Of a stretch of 64,000 nucleotides of DNA, positions 17,708-25,784 are shown in pieces; the stretch's first letter is position 1, and every line of letters begins with the position of its first letter. Below the pieces are notes generated by a model. The model worked only from the letters and a program-made list of their open reading frames with translations. It had not been told where the DNA came from and searched no databases. The stretch spans positions 62,001 to 126,000 of the forward strand of contig NZ_JAUSWH010000002.1 in assembly GCF_030815125.1 (NCBI RefSeq), in the 5' to 3' direction. The stretch comes from Allorhizobium paknamense (GTDB lineage: Bacteria; Pseudomonadota; Alphaproteobacteria; Rhizobiales; Rhizobiaceae). Both the position numbers and the translations under genes were made by a program.

Positions 17708-18439
17708 TTAAATTGACAGGCGCTGTTGGACCTCCTCAAGAGTGGTTGCAGGTGCGGAAAATTCCCAGCGAAGGGCCGAATTTCCCCAGAAAAGGTCGAT
17801 TCCGGCGGCATCAAGGGCGAAAATCCGCATTTCGCGTCTTTGGCGGTTACCCCCAAAAATGTGCAGGTGTGGCGGAAGCGTACCCCCCCGATACCCTAAA
17901 TCTTGTATGGCCTCGGCCTCGCTCATGCCTTCCGGCAATCGCAGGTTTTGTGAAATCCGGAAATCCTCGCCTTCCAGCAGGAAGGCTTTTCCGAAGCCGC
18001 CATTCAGGCTTGCAGCCTCTGGTATAATCCGGAAAAACAGAAAATCGGGAAAGTCGATGTAGAGTTTCGACTTCGGATGCCGCGCCAGAAACCGGGTGCG
18101 CATCGCTTCATGGATAGCGCTGTCACGCTCGACCGGCTCGGCGAGACCCTGGACGGTCAATCGCGGATGGGCAAGCGGATCGCCCTTGCCGGGCTCTCCC
18201 GCCAGGATCGACAGCCGGGGATCGGCGAGAAGCGCCTTGGTATGGGTGGAAAGCCGGGATGCCAGAATGCTGAGCGAACCATCGGGCTGCGTGCCGAGCA
18301 GAACACGGCTGACGAAAGGTCCGCCGGTCAGTGGATCAAGAACCGCCAGCGCCACATGCCGAGCCCCGCGCAGCAGGGTGCGCGCCAGTCTGCGCGCATC
18401 CTCATCCGTGGGTCTCAAAAGGGCGGATCTGTCGTTCAT
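17708..18439 (-). CDS. HugZ-family FMN-binding split-barrel protein
   Basis: A 243-residue protein with an N-terminal pyridoxamine-phosphate-oxidase-like split barrel (residues ~15-150, FVSRVLLGTQPDGSLSILASRLSTHTKALLADPRLS) and a C-terminal DUF2470 domain (MRIFALDAAGIDLFWG). This arrangement is that of HugZ/HutZ haem-utilisation proteins, which bind haem and in some cases degrade it. No haem uptake genes are nearby. An AT-rich stretch (18455-18540) upstream probably holds the promoter, but I could not identify an Irr or RirA box with confidence. Confidence 0.78.
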   Translation of the reverse strand: MNDRSALLRPTDEDARRLARTLLRGARHVALAVLDPLTGGPFVSRVLLGTQPDGSLSILASRLSTHTKALLADPRLSILAGEPGKGDPLAHPRLTVQGLAEPVERDSAIHEAMRTRFLARHPKSKLYIDFPDFLFFRIIPEAASLNGGFGKAFLLEGEDFRISQNLRLPEGMSEAEAIQDLGYRGGTLPPHLHIFGGNRQRREMRIFALDAAGIDLFWGNSALRWEFSAPATTLEEVQQRLSI

Positions 18440-18540
18440 GCTTTTGTAAACCGGTGAACCGAATCAGTTTTATAATACAACTTTATCTTGGCTGATAAAT
18501 GTTAATATAATGTATTATGTGCGCATATTATAACTCACAA

Positions 18541-18614
18541 CTTCAACCGCAAGGTTGAAGCCCGTTTGCCGTCTTCAGGCATGCGTCCCGTCAGGCTATG
18601 CGGTGCCTGACGGG
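18541..18614 (-). terminator. Two hairpins after the choline transporter operon
   Basis: Stem 1 CCCGTCAGGC / GCCTGACGGG (18587-18596, 18605-18614) begins 7 bp after the choV stop. Stem 2 CTTCAACC-GCAA-GGTTGAAG (18541-18560) has a tetraloop. Neither has a strong T-run on the minus strand, but together they probably insulate choXWV from the HugZ-like gene. Confidence 0.5.
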
Positions 18615-18621
18615 GAGGAGA

Positions 18622-19674
18622 TCAGGCCAGGCTGGCCTGACGGTGGCGGGTCAGCGCCGCCACCACGTCCTGGGCGTCGATGCCGCCGATCACCGACCCC
18701 TGATCGACCACGCCAATGACGCCGGGCTGTCGGGCCATGGCGTCCAGCACATCCACCAGCGGCGTTTCCGGGCTGGCGGTGGCGGTGATGCCGTTGGCGG
18801 GGATGGTGGCGAGATCGGCGCGCATGACGTCCCGCGCCGTCAGCATGGCGATCGGGTTCATGTTGCGCACGAAATCGGCGACATATTGATCCGCCGGTTT
18901 CTGGACGATCTGCTGCGGCGTACCGCACTGGATGATGCGTCCGCCTTCCATGATGGCAATGCGGTTGCCGATGCGGAAGGCCTCATCCAGATCGTGGCTG
19001 ACAAAGAGAATGGTCTTTTTCAGCCGCCGCTGGAATTCCAGCAATTCATCCTGAAGCCGCGTGCGGATCAGCGGGTCGAGGGCGGAGAAGGGCTCGTCCA
19101 TCAGCAGGATCGGCGCGCCGGTGGCAAAGGCGCGGGCAAGGCCGACACGTTGCTGCATGCCGCCCGACAGCTCATTGACCTTGCGGTTGGCCCATTGCGT
19201 CAGGTTCACCAGCTCCAGCTGCTCGGCCACCACCTGGCGCCGCTCCTTTTCCGGCACGCCGGCAAGCTCCAGTCCGAAGCCGACATTTTCGGCGACGCTG
19301 CGCCAGGGCAGCAGCCCGAACTGCTGGAAAACCATGGAGACCGTGTGCATGCGCAGATCGCGCAAGGCCCGGGGACTGGCGCGATAGGGATCGACCGCCC
19401 CGGCCTTGGTCTTCACCGAGACATTGCCGCGCACCACCGGGGCCAGCCCGTTGACGGCGCGCAGCAGCGTGGACTTGCCGGAGCCGGAAAGCCCCATCAG
19501 CACCAGGATTTCGCCTTCCTTGACGGAGAGCGAGGCATTGGCAACGCCCAGCACAAGGCCGGTTTCCTTGCCGATCTCGTCCCGGCTCTTGCCGGCATCG
19601 ATCATCGGCAGGGCGATTTCCGGCTGGTTGCCGAAGACGATGTCGACATTTCCAAAGATCACTGCGTCGCTCAT
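18622..19674 (-). CDS. choV: Choline ABC transporter ATP-binding protein
   Basis: A 350-residue ATPase of the ProV/OpuA class. Walker A GLSGSGKST, signature LSGGMQQRVGLARA and Walker B ILLMDEPFSALDP are intact. The last ~70 residues form a CBS-like domain (VMRADLATIPANG ... VIGVVDQGSVIGG), the usual regulatory module of compatible-solute transporters. Its ATG overlaps the choW stop (ATGA), so it is translationally coupled. With ChoW and ChoX it imports choline for glycine-betaine formation or as a carbon and nitrogen source. Confidence 0.93.
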   Translation of the reverse strand: MSDAVIFGNVDIVFGNQPEIALPMIDAGKSRDEIGKETGLVLGVANASLSVKEGEILVLMGLSGSGKSTLLRAVNGLAPVVRGNVSVKTKAGAVDPYRASPRALRDLRMHTVSMVFQQFGLLPWRSVAENVGFGLELAGVPEKERRQVVAEQLELVNLTQWANRKVNELSGGMQQRVGLARAFATGAPILLMDEPFSALDPLIRTRLQDELLEFQRRLKKTILFVSHDLDEAFRIGNRIAIMEGGRIIQCGTPQQIVQKPADQYVADFVRNMNPIAMLTARDVMRADLATIPANGITATASPETPLVDVLDAMARQPGVIGVVDQGSVIGGIDAQDVVAALTRHRQASLA

Positions 19675-20516
19675 GCATCATCTCCCGCTGAGGAAATCCT
19701 GAACATCCGGTCGAGAATGATCGCCAGGATGACGATGCAGAGACCTGCCTCGAAGCCCTTGGCGATGTTGACCGTGTTCAGCGCCCTGACCACCGGCACG
19801 CCAAGGCCGCTGGCGCCGACCAGCGCGGCAATGACCACCATGGACAGGGACAGCATGATCGTCTGGGTGAGGCCCGCCATGATCTGCGGCAGGGCGAAGG
19901 GCAGTTCCACCTTGCGCAGCACCTGGGTGGGCGTGGCGCCGAAGGCGATGGCTGCCTCGACCAGGGCGGGCGGGGTGGAGATGATGCCGAGCCGGGTGAG
20001 CCGTACCGGCGCGGGAATGGCGAAGATGACCGTGGCGATCAGGCCGGGCACCATGCCGAGGCCGAAGAGAATGAGGGCCGGAATGAGATAGACAAAGGTG
20101 GGAATGGTCTGCATCAGGTCGAGCACGGGCCGCATGATGGCATAGATCCAGGGCCGTCTGGCCGCTGCAATGCCGAGCGGCACGCCGATCACCATGCACA
20201 CGCCGGTGGAAGCCAGCACCAGCGCCAGTGTTTCCGTCGTTTCCTTGAAGTAGCCCTGATTGATGATCAGCAGCAGGCCGATAAAGGTGAGCGCCGCAAC
20301 CGCAACGGAACGCCGCAGCAGAAAGGCCAGGGCCGTGATGGCCAGCACCACCACGAGCGGCGGCGGGGTCTGCAAGATGAAAAGAATGCCTGCAATGGAT
20401 TTCGAGAGAAGGAAGGACAGCTGGTTGAAAAACCATTGGCCATTCATGGTCAGCCAGTCCACGGAGACCTTGGCCCAGGGGCCGATGGGAATTTTATAGT
20501 CTGTAAGCCACTCCAC
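19671..20516 (-). CDS. choW: Choline ABC transporter permease
   Basis: A 281-residue inner-membrane permease of the ProW family with the BPD_transp_1 EAA-type loop (EAAIAFGATPTQVLRKVELPFALPQIMAG). The start is GTG 20516. Six or more hydrophobic segments are visible, including an N-terminal hydrophobic region before the core domain. It overlaps choV by 4 bases. The binding-protein gene choX is on the same strand but 381 bp upstream, behind two repeat elements. Confidence 0.92.
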   Translation of the reverse strand: MEWLTDYKIPIGPWAKVSVDWLTMNGQWFFNQLSFLLSKSIAGILFILQTPPPLVVVLAITALAFLLRRSVAVAALTFIGLLLIINQGYFKETTETLALVLASTGVCMVIGVPLGIAAARRPWIYAIMRPVLDLMQTIPTFVYLIPALILFGLGMVPGLIATVIFAIPAPVRLTRLGIISTPPALVEAAIAFGATPTQVLRKVELPFALPQIMAGLTQTIMLSLSMVVIAALVGASGLGVPVVRALNTVNIAKGFEAGLCIVILAIILDRMFRISSAGDDA

Positions 20517-20536
20517 GTCGCGCCATCCGAATGTCT

Positions 20537-20591
20537 AGAGCAATTCCAGCAAAGTGTACCGCGGTTTTGCGGCGGGAATTGCGTGAAAACA
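20537..20591 (+). repeat. RIME-like element between choX and choW
   Basis: Arms GCAATTCC (20540-20547) and GGAATTGC (20575-20582) enclose an AAAGTG...CGCGGTTTTGCGG core, the RIME pattern with substituted but still paired arms. The ~170 bases that follow (20592-20763) show no gene and no match to other elements in the window. Confidence 0.75.
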
Positions 20592-20763
20592 AGATCATGC
20601 CGTGCAAGGAAAAAGGGCTGCAAAAAAGGCATGTATCAAAGCAAAGGCTGGAAGTGCAGAGCATGCGGCCAGTCCCTGGTGACTTGCGCCATTGGATAGG
20701 GCCGGTTCGCTCTTTCGCTTCGAGCCAGGCGGAGGTGGCGTCCCGGCAGGTCCGGAACGCCTG

Positions 20764-20888
20764 ATACCAAGCGTCATTGAAAATGACTCCTGGTATTCCT
20801 TTTCGAATATCTCAAGCCACTGTCGCAGTGGAGATATTCGAAATCCCTTCAAGGCGAGGAGGCTCACGCATCTTCGCCTTGGTGTGGG
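20764..20888 (+). repeat. Three-hairpin element, copy 1
   Basis: A ~125-bp element made of three successive hairpins: (1) ATACCAA...TGGTAT with GTCATT / AATGAC inside (20764-20796); (2) TTCGAATATCTC / GAGATATTCGAA (20802-20842) with CACTG / CAGTG inside; (3) CAAGGCGA / TCGCCTTG (20850-20881). It is 10 bp from the choX stop codon, between choX and choW. Two more copies lie at 23971 and 44104. Confidence 0.85.
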
Positions 20889-20897
20889 CTTCAGATC

Positions 20898-21854
20898 TTA
20901 CAGGCCAAGGGCGGCCTTCACCGCCGGCAGGGCGTCCTTGCCGTCCTTGGTGGTCACGCCGGCCAGCCAGGGCTCGATGGTGGTGGGGTTGGCCTTCAGC
21001 CATTCCTTGGCGGCGGCATCGGGCTCCTTGCCGTCGTTGAGGATCTTGCCCATCACCTCGTTTTCCATGGTCAGGCTGAATTTGAGATTGGTGATGAACT
21101 TGCCGACATTCGGGCACTCGCTGGTATAGCCCGCCCGGAGATTGGTGAAGACCTGCGCGCCGCCGAAATTCGGACCGAAGACGTCGTCGCCGCCCGTCAG
21201 GTAGCTCATCTTGTAATTGACGTTCATCGGGTGCGGTTCCCAGCCGAGGAAGACAACGGGAGAGCCTTCCTTGTCGGCGCGGGAAACCTGCGCCAGCATG
21301 CCCTGTTCGGAGGATTCCACCAGCTCGAAGCCCTTGAGGCCGAAGGTGTTCTTCTCGATCATTTCCATGACGAGGCGGTTGCCGTCATTGCCGGGCTCGA
21401 TACCGTAGATCTTGCCGTCCAGTTCCTTCTTGTGGGCGGCAATATCCTTGAAGTCCTTGATGCCGAGGGCCGTACCCTTGGCATTGGTGGCCATGGTGTA
21501 CTTGGCGCCGGTGAGGTTCGGTCCGTAGGATTCCACTGACTTGTCGGTGGTGTAGGGCTTGATGTCGTTGCTCTGGCTCGGCATCCAGTTGCCGAGGAAT
21601 ACATCGATGTCCTTGTTCTTCATCGAGGTATAGGTGACCGGCAGCGACAGAACCGTGGTGGTCGTGTCATAGCCCAGCGCCTTGAGGATGACGGAGGCCG
21701 TGGCCGTGGTGGAGGTGATGTCCGTCCAGCCCACATCCGAGAAGCGCACCGGCGAACAGCTTGCCGGTTCTGCCGCATGTGCCGGCAGGGCGGCAAAAGC
21801 GGTTGCCGCCATCAGCGACGCGAAAAAGGTCTTGCGGTAGCTGAAAAATTTCAT
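20898..21854 (-). CDS. choX: Choline-binding periplasmic protein
   Basis: A 318-residue type II periplasmic binding protein with a Sec signal ending AALPAHAAEP. The residues that form the choline box in S. meliloti ChoX occur at the same numbered positions here: Trp43, Asp45, Trp90, Tyr119, Asn156 and Trp205. That makes high-affinity choline (and acetylcholine) binding very likely. The start is ATG 21854. It is the first gene of choXWV, but 381 bp with two repeat elements separate it from choW, which may make it accumulate at higher level than the membrane components. Confidence 0.95.
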   Translation of the reverse strand: MKFFSYRKTFFASLMAATAFAALPAHAAEPASCSPVRFSDVGWTDITSTTATASVILKALGYDTTTTVLSLPVTYTSMKNKDIDVFLGNWMPSQSNDIKPYTTDKSVESYGPNLTGAKYTMATNAKGTALGIKDFKDIAAHKKELDGKIYGIEPGNDGNRLVMEMIEKNTFGLKGFELVESSEQGMLAQVSRADKEGSPVVFLGWEPHPMNVNYKMSYLTGGDDVFGPNFGGAQVFTNLRAGYTSECPNVGKFITNLKFSLTMENEVMGKILNDGKEPDAAAKEWLKANPTTIEPWLAGVTTKDGKDALPAVKAALGL

Positions 21855-22104
21855 AAAAGGCACTCCCGTTTTTTTAAGTTCCCAAGTCAACACCTATAAC
21901 GGAGATTTTCAAGCGTGCCGCGTGCGTTTGCGGCGCTTTCCGACCCCCGTTTGCGACGTAACGACACAGGTTGTGACGTTTTTGGGAAAGTGCATGTCGC
22001 ACATAAAAGCTTGAGGACGGAGAGTCAAATCTCTGGCCAAGGCCGCGATTTTGCGCCAAGAGGCGGCCATAGAAACTCTTTTCCCCCGCGCCCCAGAGAA
22101 AGAC

Positions 22105-22710
22105 ATGGCCAAGCTCTATTTCAATTATGCAGCGATGAATGCCGGCAAGTCCACCATGCTGCTGCAGGCCTCCTATAACTATCAGGAGCGCGGCATGCGC
22201 ACGGTGATCTTTACGGCTGCCTTCGATCACCGGGCAGGCGAGGGCAAGGTGGCATCCCGCATCGGGCTCTCCAGCCCGGCGCAGGTCTTCGAGGACGGGA
22301 CCGATCTGTTCGAGACCATCCGCGCCATGCAGGCCGAGGCGCCGCTCGCCTGCGTCTTCATCGACGAGGCGCAATTCCTGACCGAAGACCATGTCTGGCA
22401 ACTGACTCGCCTCGTCGACTGGCTGGACATTCCCGTGATGACCTATGGGCTGAGAACCGATTTTCAGGGCAAGCTCTTTCCCGCTTCGCAACTGCTTTTG
22501 GGGCTGGCCGATGAATTGCGGGAAATCCGCACCATCTGCCATTGCGGGCGCAAGGCCATCATGAACGGCCGCTTCACTGCCGAGGGAAATATCGTGCGGG
22601 AAGGTGCGCAGATCGATGTTGGCGGCAATGAAAAATATCTGTCGCTCTGCCGCCGCCATTGGGACGAACTTTTCAACGGGCCGCCGGAGGGTCTCGCGCC
22701 TGCACCATAG
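22105..22710 (+). CDS. tdk: Thymidine kinase
   Basis: A 201-residue type II thymidine kinase that phosphorylates thymidine to dTMP in pyrimidine salvage. The N-terminal P-loop YAAMNAGKST (residues 8-17), the FIDEAQF Walker B-like strand with catalytic Glu, the TYGLRTDF lasso region, and the zinc-site cysteines in ICHCGRKA and SLCRRH are visible. The start ATG 22105 gives the conserved MAKLYFNY N-terminus; an upstream ATG at 22051 would add an unconserved extension. It is divergent from choX and apparently monocistronic. Confidence 0.94.
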   Translation: MAKLYFNYAAMNAGKSTMLLQASYNYQERGMRTVIFTAAFDHRAGEGKVASRIGLSSPAQVFEDGTDLFETIRAMQAEAPLACVFIDEAQFLTEDHVWQLTRLVDWLDIPVMTYGLRTDFQGKLFPASQLLLGLADELREIRTICHCGRKAIMNGRFTAEGNIVREGAQIDVGGNEKYLSLCRRHWDELFNGPPEGLAPAP

Positions 22711-22857
22711 GGTGGCGTCGGCGCGATTGGCGGCAGCCTGCGCTTTTGTTCCGGGCTGTTATTGTCTTGTCACCGGTGCGGTCATATCTCTGAGTGGAAC
22801 AATGTGCGACCTGCAACGATTGCCGCGCTGTGACGATGAAAGAGGAGAAATGCGAGG

Positions 22858-23964
22858 ATGAACTGGCTGTCAGCGTTTTTCAGGCGGCTTGTGGCCGCAC
22901 TGCGCCGCTCTGCGGAACTGGCCTATATCGCGGTCTCCTGGCCTTTCCGGGCGCGGCACAGCGAAGCTGGCAAGAAAAGCCTGATCTTCCGTCTGGCCGT
23001 CTCCGCTGTCGTTCTGGTGCTGATTGCGGCTTACGGCCAGTTTCTCTGGCGCACCCAGGTCTGGTACGGCTTCGACCCGGAATTTGCCAAATCCTATGGC
23101 TTCGCCGATCGCAAGGTGGCCGCTGGACAGCAGATTGCCGACAAGCCCGGCAGTTGCCAGAACTCCGCCATCGTCACAACGGTGGCCGACCTCACCGACA
23201 TGAATGTCAACCAGAACATCTGGGTTTCCTCGACGCTCCTCTACAAGCTCGGCTTTTTCGGGCTGGATTGGGACGATACGCCCTTCTTCGACAACAAGGC
23301 CTCCTTCCAGCGCGGGGTGAACCAGGTGGCGCGCCGCGTGGCCATCGAGCTCGCCGATAATCTTGGCCGCGTGCGTGGCACCTCAGGCATCAACAGCGAT
23401 CTTCAGGATGCGCGCGGCAACATTCAGTTCGATGAATTTACCTGGTATTTCGGCGCCAATCCCTTTGGCTTCAAAACGCCGACGCCGAGCTATTACCGTG
23501 CCGCCATCCGCAGCTGGCGCCGGTTCAATTCGGATCTGGAAACCTGCAAGGCCGTCTTCGATGCCCGCGCCGACAACCTCGTGCAATTGATGGACCGCGC
23601 CGCCAACGATCTCGGCAATACCTCCGATATCCTGCGCCGCCGCTCCGAAGACCACAATGCCGGTTGGTTCGATACCCGGGCGGATGACCGCTTCTGGTTT
23701 GCCTATGGTCAGCTTTACGCCCAATACGCACTTTTCCAGGCTGCCCGCGCCGATTTCGGCGATGTCATCCGCGAGCGTAACCTGACGGCCATCTGGACCG
23801 AGATGGAAAAGCAGATGGAAGCGGCCCTGCGTATTCAGCCGGCCATCATCTCCAACGGCAGCGAGGATGGCATCATCATGCCCAACCACCTCTCGACCAT
23901 GGGCTTCTATATCCTTAGGGTCCGCTCGAACATGGTGGAACTGCGCTCGGTGCTGGAGCGTTGA
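22858..23964 (+). CDS. DUF2333-family membrane protein
   Basis: A 368-residue protein with one N-terminal transmembrane segment (LIFRLAVSAVVLVLIAAYGQFLW, about residues 40-62, described here in two parts as LIFRLAVSAVVLVL then IAAYGQFLW) and a long periplasmic, mostly helical domain beginning WYGFDP. The DUF2333 pattern is recognised, including NIWVSSTLLYKLGFFGLDWD and DARADNLVQLMDRA. Function is unknown for the family. A GAGGAG ribosome site precedes the ATG. The gene runs towards a repeat element and a convergent PAS gene. Confidence 0.8.
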   Translation: MNWLSAFFRRLVAALRRSAELAYIAVSWPFRARHSEAGKKSLIFRLAVSAVVLVLIAAYGQFLWRTQVWYGFDPEFAKSYGFADRKVAAGQQIADKPGSCQNSAIVTTVADLTDMNVNQNIWVSSTLLYKLGFFGLDWDDTPFFDNKASFQRGVNQVARRVAIELADNLGRVRGTSGINSDLQDARGNIQFDEFTWYFGANPFGFKTPTPSYYRAAIRSWRRFNSDLETCKAVFDARADNLVQLMDRAANDLGNTSDILRRRSEDHNAGWFDTRADDRFWFAYGQLYAQYALFQAARADFGDVIRERNLTAIWTEMEKQMEAALRIQPAIISNGSEDGIIMPNHLSTMGFYILRVRSNMVELRSVLER

Positions 23965-23970
23965 CGTTTA

Positions 23971-24096
23971 ATACCAAGGCTCGAAGATGCTCACGCATCC
24001 TCGCCTTGAAGGAATTTCGAATATCTCAATTGCGTCAGAGGCTTGAGATATTCGAAAAAGGAATACGAAGAGTCATTTTCAATGATTCTTCGTATA
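23971..24096 (-). repeat. Three-hairpin element, copy 2 (inverted)
   Basis: The element runs in the opposite orientation to copy 1. Stems: CAAGGC / GCCTTG with GATGC-TCAC-GCATC inside (23974-24008); TTCGAATATCTCA / TGAGATATTCGAA (24016-24056), 13 bp perfect; ATACGAAG / CTTCGTAT (24063-24095). It fills almost all of the 139 bp between the convergent DUF2333 and PAS genes, so it could serve both as a 3' end. Confidence 0.85.
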
Positions 24097-24103
24097 AGGC
24101 GTC

Positions 24104-24586
24104 TCAGGCCCGAACGGCGTCTGAAGGCTCTCCGTCAGCTTTCCTGAGAAAGGTGGCGGTGGGGACTTGCGGCAGGATTTCATGGATAATGCCCTGGAGT
24201 TCTCCTGAACCCTGCCCGGTGGCGCGAAAGCGTCCGATCACCCGGATGAATTTCGTGCAGCCGCAGCGGGTGATGAGCCGGTGGATATTCTGGTAGGTCT
24301 CACCGGTGCTGCAGGCGCGCTGATAGGTTTCCAGCAGCATGTCCCGGTCATCGGGATGGATGCGTTCGGCCAGCGCCTTGATGTTGAGCGGGCCGGATTG
24401 CGGTTCGACCTCGAACAGACGATAGAAATTCTCGGTCGCGAAAAAATGCCCGCGATCGATGTCGATCCTCCAGAAGCCGCAGAGCTGGAAGGTCTGGACG
24501 AGATCCATCACGTCCTTTTCCGTCAGGCCCATCGTGTCGCACGCTTCCGGCAACCTATGGTTAATCTCCTGGATGATGAAGCTCAA
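24104..24586 (-). CDS. PAS-domain protein
   Basis: A 160-residue single-domain protein with a PAS fold: FQLCGFWRIDIDRGHFFATENFYRLF, then AERIHPDDRDMLLETYQRA (the helix typical of PAS_3), and a C-terminal strand FIRVIGRFRATGQG. No kinase, GGDEF or HTH part is present. The start codon is TTG at 24586, supported by GGAGG six bases upstream. The gene lies 42 bp downstream of the LuxR-type regulator on the same strand, so they are probably co-transcribed and may work as a sensor-regulator pair. Ligand unknown. Confidence 0.75.
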   Translation of the reverse strand: MSFIIQEINHRLPEACDTMGLTEKDVMDLVQTFQLCGFWRIDIDRGHFFATENFYRLFEVEPQSGPLNIKALAERIHPDDRDMLLETYQRACSTGETYQNIHRLITRCGCTKFIRVIGRFRATGQGSGELQGIIHEILPQVPTATFLRKADGEPSDAVRA

Positions 24587-24628
24587 GGCCTGCCTCCGCT
24601 GTTGACGGTGGCTGAAGCGGGGGCACGT

Positions 24629-25354
24629 TCAATCGATCAACTTCAGCCGAATGGCTTTTGCTACCAATTGTGTGCGGTTTACGCAATCCAGCTTCTTCAT
24701 GGCGCTCGTTAAATAGGCATTTACGGTATGATCGGACAAAGACAGGATCTGGCCGATCTCCACGGAGGTCTTGCCCTGGGCTGTCCAGCGTGCAACCTCA
24801 AGTTCTCGCGCGGAAAGCGTTTCGGCGTGGGCAAGCTCGGTGCGGCGCAACCGGTCGTACTGGTCGAAAATCGCCAGCGACAGCATGCTAAGATCGTTGA
24901 CCTCCCGCTGGGTCAACCGCTCGCGATCACCATCCAGCCGCACCAGATAACGGCGCGTATCGAGCGAGGTAAAGGGAAAGAGCGCGCCGGTCACCAGCCT
25001 GTAGCGCATCATCAGCGCCTTCATGTCCGCTGGCCAGTTTTCCGCAAGCCCGGATTCCTCCGTATCGTGAAGACACCAGATATAGGGTACGATGGAAGCG
25101 GCCAGCTTGGGAATGATCGGACATTGCCGCACGAATTGATGCCGGTCGAATTCGCGGGCAAAATCGGCAGGCAACGTGCTTTCCAGCACCAGCGGCCCCA
25201 GATAGACATCCGCCGGGCCAGGCGTCAGCGTGATCGAGGCATGCTGAAGACCGAAGCTGTCAGCCACCTCGCGCAGCATGGCCATGCAGTCGGCCCGCGT
25301 CTTCGCAGCCGTCAGAGTGGTGCTGGTCGATGATGGCCAATACATGGTTGTCAT
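24629..25354 (-). CDS. LuxR-type regulator with autoinducer-binding-like domain
   Basis: A 241-residue regulator. Residues ~20-165 resemble the autoinducer-binding domain of LuxR proteins, and residues ~175-240 form a GerE-type helix-turn-helix (LSARELEVARWTAQGKTSVEIG ... LSLSDHTVNAYLTSAMKKL). The conserved DP of acyl-homoserine-lactone receptors appears as CP (RQCPII), although the following region keeps a Trp (YIWC). No luxI-type synthase is in the window, so this is a LuxR solo that may sense something else or nothing. Possible link to motility or envelope control is inference only. Confidence 0.82.
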   Translation of the reverse strand: MTTMYWPSSTSTTLTAAKTRADCMAMLREVADSFGLQHASITLTPGPADVYLGPLVLESTLPADFAREFDRHQFVRQCPIIPKLAASIVPYIWCLHDTEESGLAENWPADMKALMMRYRLVTGALFPFTSLDTRRYLVRLDGDRERLTQREVNDLSMLSLAIFDQYDRLRRTELAHAETLSARELEVARWTAQGKTSVEIGQILSLSDHTVNAYLTSAMKKLDCVNRTQLVAKAIRLKLID

Positions 25355-25784
25355 GGAAGGTGACGCTGCCGATCGTGATAAGGTAGGGGTAGCAAATTCG
25401 CCTGCTTCTGCAAAGGGTTTGACCCCCCATTATTGTAGGTAATAAAAATTCTTCCGTATATTATGGTAAACTTAAATTCCTTGCGTATGAGTGCCTGGAT
25501 CCACCGTTAGCGCTGTTGTTTTGATAGAAGCTTAAACTTATAAGCCAGCTTTTAATGGCTGCACTCCCTTTCGCCAAGGGCAGTGAAAACAGAATAGCAA
25601 TTTCTCCCGATAAAGGGGAGGGGTGTCGTCTAAAGTTCAACGTCAGGCTGTCCGTTTTCCGCGGTTTCTGTCCATATTGCGCAAGAAAACATACAAAATC
25701 AGTCATGTTTTACGTTCTTGCAGATGAGGATGCTTCAAAAGCCTGGCTTTCCATATACTCATTTTTGGTTGTGTTTTTTGTCTG
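25355..25784. other. Intergenic region without recognised gene
   Basis: The 430 bp between the LuxR-type gene and the extensin-like gene are clearly less GC-rich than their surroundings (notably 25430-25560). Two short open frames cross the region on opposite strands but have no ribosome site or recognisable product. I see promoter-quality AT-rich sequence but no hairpin element of the families found elsewhere in the window. Confidence 0.5.

Noticed and set aside
23961-24296. Open frame containing an FRISQLRQRLEIFEKGIRR-like peptide, similar to frames at 20595-20867 and 43975-44193
   Set aside because: The similarity between these frames is caused by the three copies of the three-hairpin repeat, not by a protein family; none has a ribosome site.
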